Assembly: GCF_963678635.1 (NCBI RefSeq)
Contig: NC_087064.1
Location: 11,516,819-11,580,818 of the forward strand
DNA from: Symsagittifera roscoffensis
Lineage: Eukaryota > Xenacoelomorpha > Acoela > Convolutidae
Direction: 5' to 3'
DNA: 64,000 nt
In this document: positions 28,401-34,400 of the stretch, piece by piece
Layout: the number at the start of each line of letters is the position of its first letter
Numbering within the stretch: the first letter of the stretch is position 1
Made by a program: the position numbers and the translations under genes
The notes under the pieces: model-generated
Database searches by the model: none
What the model was told of the DNA's origin: nothing
Seen by the model: the letters and a program-made list of their open reading frames with translations, nothing else

Positions 28401-31400
28401 TTTTTCCTGACTGACTAAGTCCCAGATTGACAGCAAGTTCTTAGTTTCAATTGCATCTTGGTTCCACGTTACTGCTCGTGCAGCATAGTTGTCTTTGTCT
28501 AAGCTATCTGATCCCGATCTGTCCAGCGCTCCCCTCCTGATTCTGCCTGTTTTAACCCAGTCCCAACCCACTATGACTTGCACCACATTTCACTCGTGTT
28601 TCTTTTGCTGTGTCGTAGTGATTTAGCTTAAATATATTTGCTACTATTTTTTTAATGTATTCGAATACTACTTTATATTCAGGGCCTCATTCGAATTTTT
28701 GGACGGGGACTTTTATTTTTTCATTTTTTTTTCATTCTGTTCAAGTAACAGTGGTCGCAGCTTATCCGTAAGGGTGGCTGCATTCGGGATAAACTTCGAA
28801 AGATGGTTTATGCTCCTCAGAAAAGATCTGAGTTGTTTTAATGAACCTGGATGTTCTAACTTGAGTATGGCTTCCGTTTTTGTGATTTTCGGTGTAACTC
28901 CATTTTCCGATAGTTTATACCCTAACCAATTTACTTCGGTTTTAAAGAATTCACATTTTGATAGCTTAAGAGATAAGTTTTCTCTATAGCTTTTTTAAGA
29001 CATCTGTTATTAGTTTTCGTGTTCTGCCTCTGAACCTTTTGAAACTATCAATATATCATCTAGAAAACAGAACGTGTTTTTCAAATTGTTCAGTGTGCGA
29101 ACCATTGCTTTTTCAAATTCTGCTGGCATATCAGCCAAACTATAGATTCAAGTCAAAAATCGATATGTGCCCGTTGCCTTTCCCCTACTATATTGAAATT
29201 GCATTGTCTTGCAGTTTCAGGTGTTAGCTTCAGTTGACTGTATGCGTATTTCAAATGAAGAACAGTGAAAAATAAAGTACTGGCTGCTTGTGCAGTCACG
29301 ATTTGACTGACCCCATCTAGCATTTCATCTACATTTGGCATTGGTACTTATCTTTGTACAACTGCCGACTTATAGGTTTGGCGTCTAGTGCTAACTTGAT
29401 GGAGTCACCTTTCTTAACAATAATGACAATGGGGGCGATAAAGCAATCGCTGGTACATTTATCTAACCTTTGAACGTGACCCTCCAGCAGTAGTTTGTCG
29501 TTTCTTTTTCGACTTTCTCCTGTACATGGATTGGTATTCGCCTCCCCTTTTCCTGAATTGGGCAGAGTGGGTACTTAAATGTAGTGTTTACCACATTTTG
29601 TATCGATCGTCCTTGACGGTTTAACAGATTTTTGAATTTTGCATGAAACTTTTCTTTCCACTCCTCCGACTGTTCTCACGAGAGTACGTCAAATCTAGAC
29701 TTTTTTTGGAGCCAGTTTTTGGGTAGTACTGATACCAATTTCGTTTTGTAAGTCTAGCCCTTCGATGCACCGCGTCCGCCTTTCTGTGATTAGGAAAGTG
29801 GCATTAGGAATTTCCCAACCGGCCGAAGGTATATTCGCTTTCAGTGCTCCCAATTTTACGATGGGTTTCTTGTTATAATCAACAAATTGTGCTGGCAAGT
29901 TCAATTGTTCTGAGGATGTAAATTGTACCTTCCCAGAAGAATCGAGTACTTGTTTTGCTACAGTCCAATTCAGTAAAGATATTGGGCTTCCTGTATCAAT
30001 AGTAATGTTGATTATTTGATTATCAATTCGAATTGATGCCTTTAATGATTTCATACTTTCTGAAGTTGGGTCTCGACGAAAATTTCTAGTTTTTGTTGTG
30101 AGTTCCAACTTTGTTATTTTTTTCCACTTTTTCTTTGATGTATCTATTAATCTTCTCCCTCTGACTGTTGTTTTGTTCGATGGACATATCCACACGTTGA
30201 GATTCCGAACTGGAATTTAAAGAAATGGTCAGATTGGCGAAGGTTACTTTTGAAAAATGCCAGAGTTGTACTTAAGAGCGATACAAACTGTTTTATAGAT
30301 CCCAAGAAGTTGGGGACTCGTTTGAGGCGTTTCATGCTGCATTAACTGCGCAAGCAGCTAAGTCGGCACTGGACATATTGGAAGAAGAATATTTGTATGA
30401 AAATGCACTCTTCCTCTGAGCTCTCTGTATTTACTGTTATTTCGTTTACCTGCTGTGAACGACACATGCGTGCAAAGTGGTTCGTTTCATTGCAGTTCTT
30501 GCATTGTTTTCCCATGGCTGCACAATTTTTTAAATGTCCTTCCGTAAAAGGTTTTCCACATGTATTGCATCGTTTCCTGTTGTCTATATTATACTTGGCT
30601 GGTGCCCTTCCATCCGGCTGTTTTCGTCGATTCCTCTCTAGATTGAATCTTTTATTTGGCTGGTTCCTGTTTCCTCCTGCCAAAATCGGTTCCTGTTTTA
30701 TCTTTATTTGCGAAATCGATTGCGATACTGTTTGTGCAGTACCAAATGTCGATTTCTGAAAGGCTTGTATTGTTTGCTTACTTTGTTCAAATTTTAATGC
30801 ACGTTTCAACACTTCATCGGGTGGCAATGTTCCAAACGTAAGTGTGTCTTGCAACGCAGGGCTTCTCCAGTTTAGAAATCTCAACGTGTGGATTTTTTTT
30901 GAACAAATCGTTTTTTTCCTTCCGTTCCAAACGCCAGAAATAGCCTGGACTCTAGACGTTTTTGCACCTCGTTTTAATAGATGTTGTGACCAACCTTTGG
31001 TCCTCTTTCTCCTCTCTCTTCATTTTCTGCTGCTACGCAGGTCTCTTAACAGTCTATCCCGTGCTTCTCGATCTGCTGTCGCGGCAGTGTTTTGACCGTC
31101 TCGAGGCGTTTCCGGACGTGGTTCCGGTTCCTCTAAAACAGGTTTAGGATCCTCCAGAATTACATATGGGTTAACATTTTCCTTTACTTTTACGGTCATC
31201 AGGAACTGGTCGAACCACACTTTAAAATTCCAGGGTGGGTCGGAGTTCGCTGTGGTCCAGAAAACAGGAATTCCCATATCAGTTCTGTTGTCCTGAGATA
31301 GAAATCCTGCTGGCTGCGCCATGTGATATTCCCAAACTCTGTCTAACTTTGTGGTGTATAAAACGCGGATAAAGTACTGTTAAATTTAACTTGTTAACTG

Positions 31401-34400
31401 ATGTTTTAACAAGGTTTATCGTAGCTGAGATTTGTTACTGGTTTGCATACGGGAGTACATAATACTGAATAAATCATTGATACGATTCTAGCACCACCGA
31501 TGGCCCTGACCACGCTTACATAATAATAATTTAATTATATGACATTAATAAATACACTTATTGCAGTTGCAGTGACCGTTTATGTGTCACCCAAGGTTAG
31601 TTACTGCTAACGCAGTGCCACAAATTGGTTGGAAAGGATCGAGCACACCACCAGAGCGTGTTTTTAGTACAGCTGGTGATGTGGTAACAAAAAAACGCAG
31701 TTTGTTATCTGGGGAGCATGTTGATATATGCAAATCTTCATTCATGTGTGATAATTGGTATTTGTTAACTACGTGACAAGAAATTGAATATTTCATTAAT
31801 TTTTTTGCGAAGGTTCGAGTTTTTTGTTGAAAAAAATTGCTGCTCAGAAAATTTGGGAATTTCAACATTCGAATGAACGTTCGAATCTTTGTGTCAAACG
31901 TTCGAACTCTCGATTTGAACATTTGTAGCAATGCAACACTACCCTTTACTGCCGCGTATAAATGATTTATATTATTCAACTTTAAGTATTTGATTCAATC
32001 CCATGGTTAGATTGTGTTTGCTCACCGGACTCCGTAAGGCAGGCTGATTTTGTCACTTAGGAAGACCAGCAGCGTCTCCCATGACCTGAACTCTCTGGTG
32101 GACACACTGGTCGTGTAGCCGGGGAACTGGGCGTCCCCATTTCTGTAGAACGTGATCGTCTTCGCCTTGTCCACCCTTCTGTGTTGAGGGGGGCGGTAGT
32201 TGTGCCTCCCCATAGTCCTATAGGAATCATAACTCAGAAATCATTCACACAACATCAATTTTCTGGATAATAAGATGTCTTGACAAGTTTTTGAAGTGCT
32301 AAAATGATTTTAAAAAAATTGATGCCTGACAACCAATGAGCTCCTTTAATTTAATTCACTTCGTTCAAAATAGTATATTGAACTAAAGTTTGTCAATAAT
32401 TTAACAATAAAAAACATGGCTTTCACAATTTTCTCCTATATCTAGTACATAACACCTTCGCCCCATCCATTCCTAAACAAAAGTCTTCGACTCAGCCAAC
32501 ACTGACTTCTCATCTGCTGCGTTATCTGTTTTCGCGCTAATAAGGCTTTTTTGGTATACTTACAAAAAAAATACTTTTTTAAATTACGAAATATATTCTA
32601 TGGGGATTCTATTTACAAAAAAAAACAATCGAGATTGAAAAGAATCGAGTTCACAAAGCTTCCTTTTGCTTTTGGCGTGATTGGATAGCTTATCATTATT
32701 CTTTCAAACCCCATTATCAGACAAAAATTGAGCCTATTTAAATTTTTCTTTTAACTGACAAAAGATGGCATTGAAGCAATTGAGACATTGAGTTTTGCGC
32801 TTTCGTCTTCTGTAATCAGCTTTGTTTAGTTGAAAATACAATAATATATGATGCCAAGGTCGTATACTGGAGCTTGAAAATTACTTCGATTCACACAAAA
32901 AGTGAGTCTTTTTTAAATTCCGATATATAACTTTTTATTTCTGTAAAAACACTACTACTACTTACACTTTACACGGATAAAACAAAGCGTAAGACTGTGT
33001 ATCTGCAAAAATATAACTTTCTTCAAAGTTCATTTCAGAAGGAAACACTCTTAGAAAAAATTAAATTTGCAACAAATATTTAAAAACCTCCGATTTTTTT
33101 GAAAAGCTGATGAAATACAGACGATTTTAAAAATTCTGCTCAGTCGACCGCATTAAAAAGACTTTCAATACACCATATCAGACTCATGTCCAGACTGTTA
33201 AAGTCGTGCTGCATACCATTTAGAGACTCAAATTGCATAGTCTATGCAGAAGTTAAGCCGCCTTTATAATCCATTTTTTTATTAATAACCCAGTTTTCTA
33301 TTAAAAACTAAGTTTTTTTAGTAACCCAGTTTTCTATAAATAACCAATTTTTTTATTATTAATCCAGTTTTCTGTTAATAACCCAGTTTTCTATTTAATA
33401 ACCAAATTTTGTGTTAATCTACCTGACAGAGTTGTCTTCTTCCTCCCCCTCGTCTATGAGAGGTATACCGAGGGGTTGTTCTCCCCCGTGGGTCGTGTAT
33501 CGGGTGGGGGCGCCTGTCCTCATCTCCTCCTTGTGTGATGTGGAGTAAATCGGCTCCGAGTAGTGCGTTCGTCGGGTTCTAGCCCTGCCCGAGTTCAGCA
33601 CTGAGCTCGTACTTGCTCCATACTGAAAGACAAAGGTATGATTTGGATTTCTTGAAGGGTTGGTCGGCCAAAATTGGATTTCTTGAAAAGTACCTTTGGG
33701 TCGGCAGGGTCGCCCCCTCTTAAATCCAACCCTGACCGAATGTACTTATTATTCCGACTTTGAAATTTTATTATGAAATAGTCCCCCCACACGCCATTTA
33801 AAGTACAAAAGAATAGATTTCGCTCATTGGAACAAATCAATTATGGCAAATAATCTTCTTTCAACCAATTTGGAACGATTTCTAAGACGGATTAAATCTC
33901 CGCTTGCGCGTTAATAGCGCGAAATATATCACGCGTTAGTTGTCCCAAATTGGCCAAAATGGCAATCTTTAAACCCCCATAACTTGACGAAAAATGATCA
34001 CAGGTGAATTTTTTTTTAATTTAAGCTCAGGACAACAATACCTTTTGAATGATAGAAAAAAAAATTACGTCAAAAATGGCTAGTTAAAAAGTCGAAGTTT
34101 GTCTGAAAAAAAAAACCCAACCCGAGCACAAATATTCCGTTACTTTTGTATCGAAAGTTGGAGCAATAAGAACTTCGGACAAAATATTTCGATGTCTTGA
34201 AAAAGTTTACTCAATTTTGGAATTTTTTTTTCCTTAGCTACTGTGATCGAAACATTGTGTCCGATTTGCACCGTGACCGACTCTCATTTTTAGTTTTTAT
34301 CAACTGTCAAATTTGAGAGTACTTATATTATCATTGAGCATGAGAAACAGTAAGACATTTTAGAGAAAGCAGATAAAAAGAGAGCTTTTTTGTGGTGACA

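Larger units (their letters stand above)
25358..31622 (-). mobile_element. Element C: decayed Ty3/gypsy LTR retrotransposon inside a hAT
   Basis: Two 301-bp LTRs in direct orientation, with an AATTG duplication at 25353-25357 and 31623-31627. The inside encodes gag and pol remnants on the minus strand, in the same orientation as the DCX-EMAP gene. By eye the LTRs differ at about 12 positions (about 4%), so this copy is older than element B. The primer-binding site and gag start are the same as in B, so the two are related. Confidence 0.94.
25207..31941 (+). mobile_element. hAT DNA transposon remnant, split by element C
   Basis: The ends are TAGTGTTGCAACA (25207) and, reverse-complemented, TAGTGTTGCATTG (31941), short terminal inverted repeats of the hAT type. 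The subterminal regions on both sides share TTCGAACGTTCGAA-like words. Only about 465 bases belong to the hAT; the rest is element C. The right part encodes the end of a hAT transposase. The flanking 8 bases match only partly (TCCTTTTT versus CCCTTTAC), so the target duplication is weak. Confidence 0.7.
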
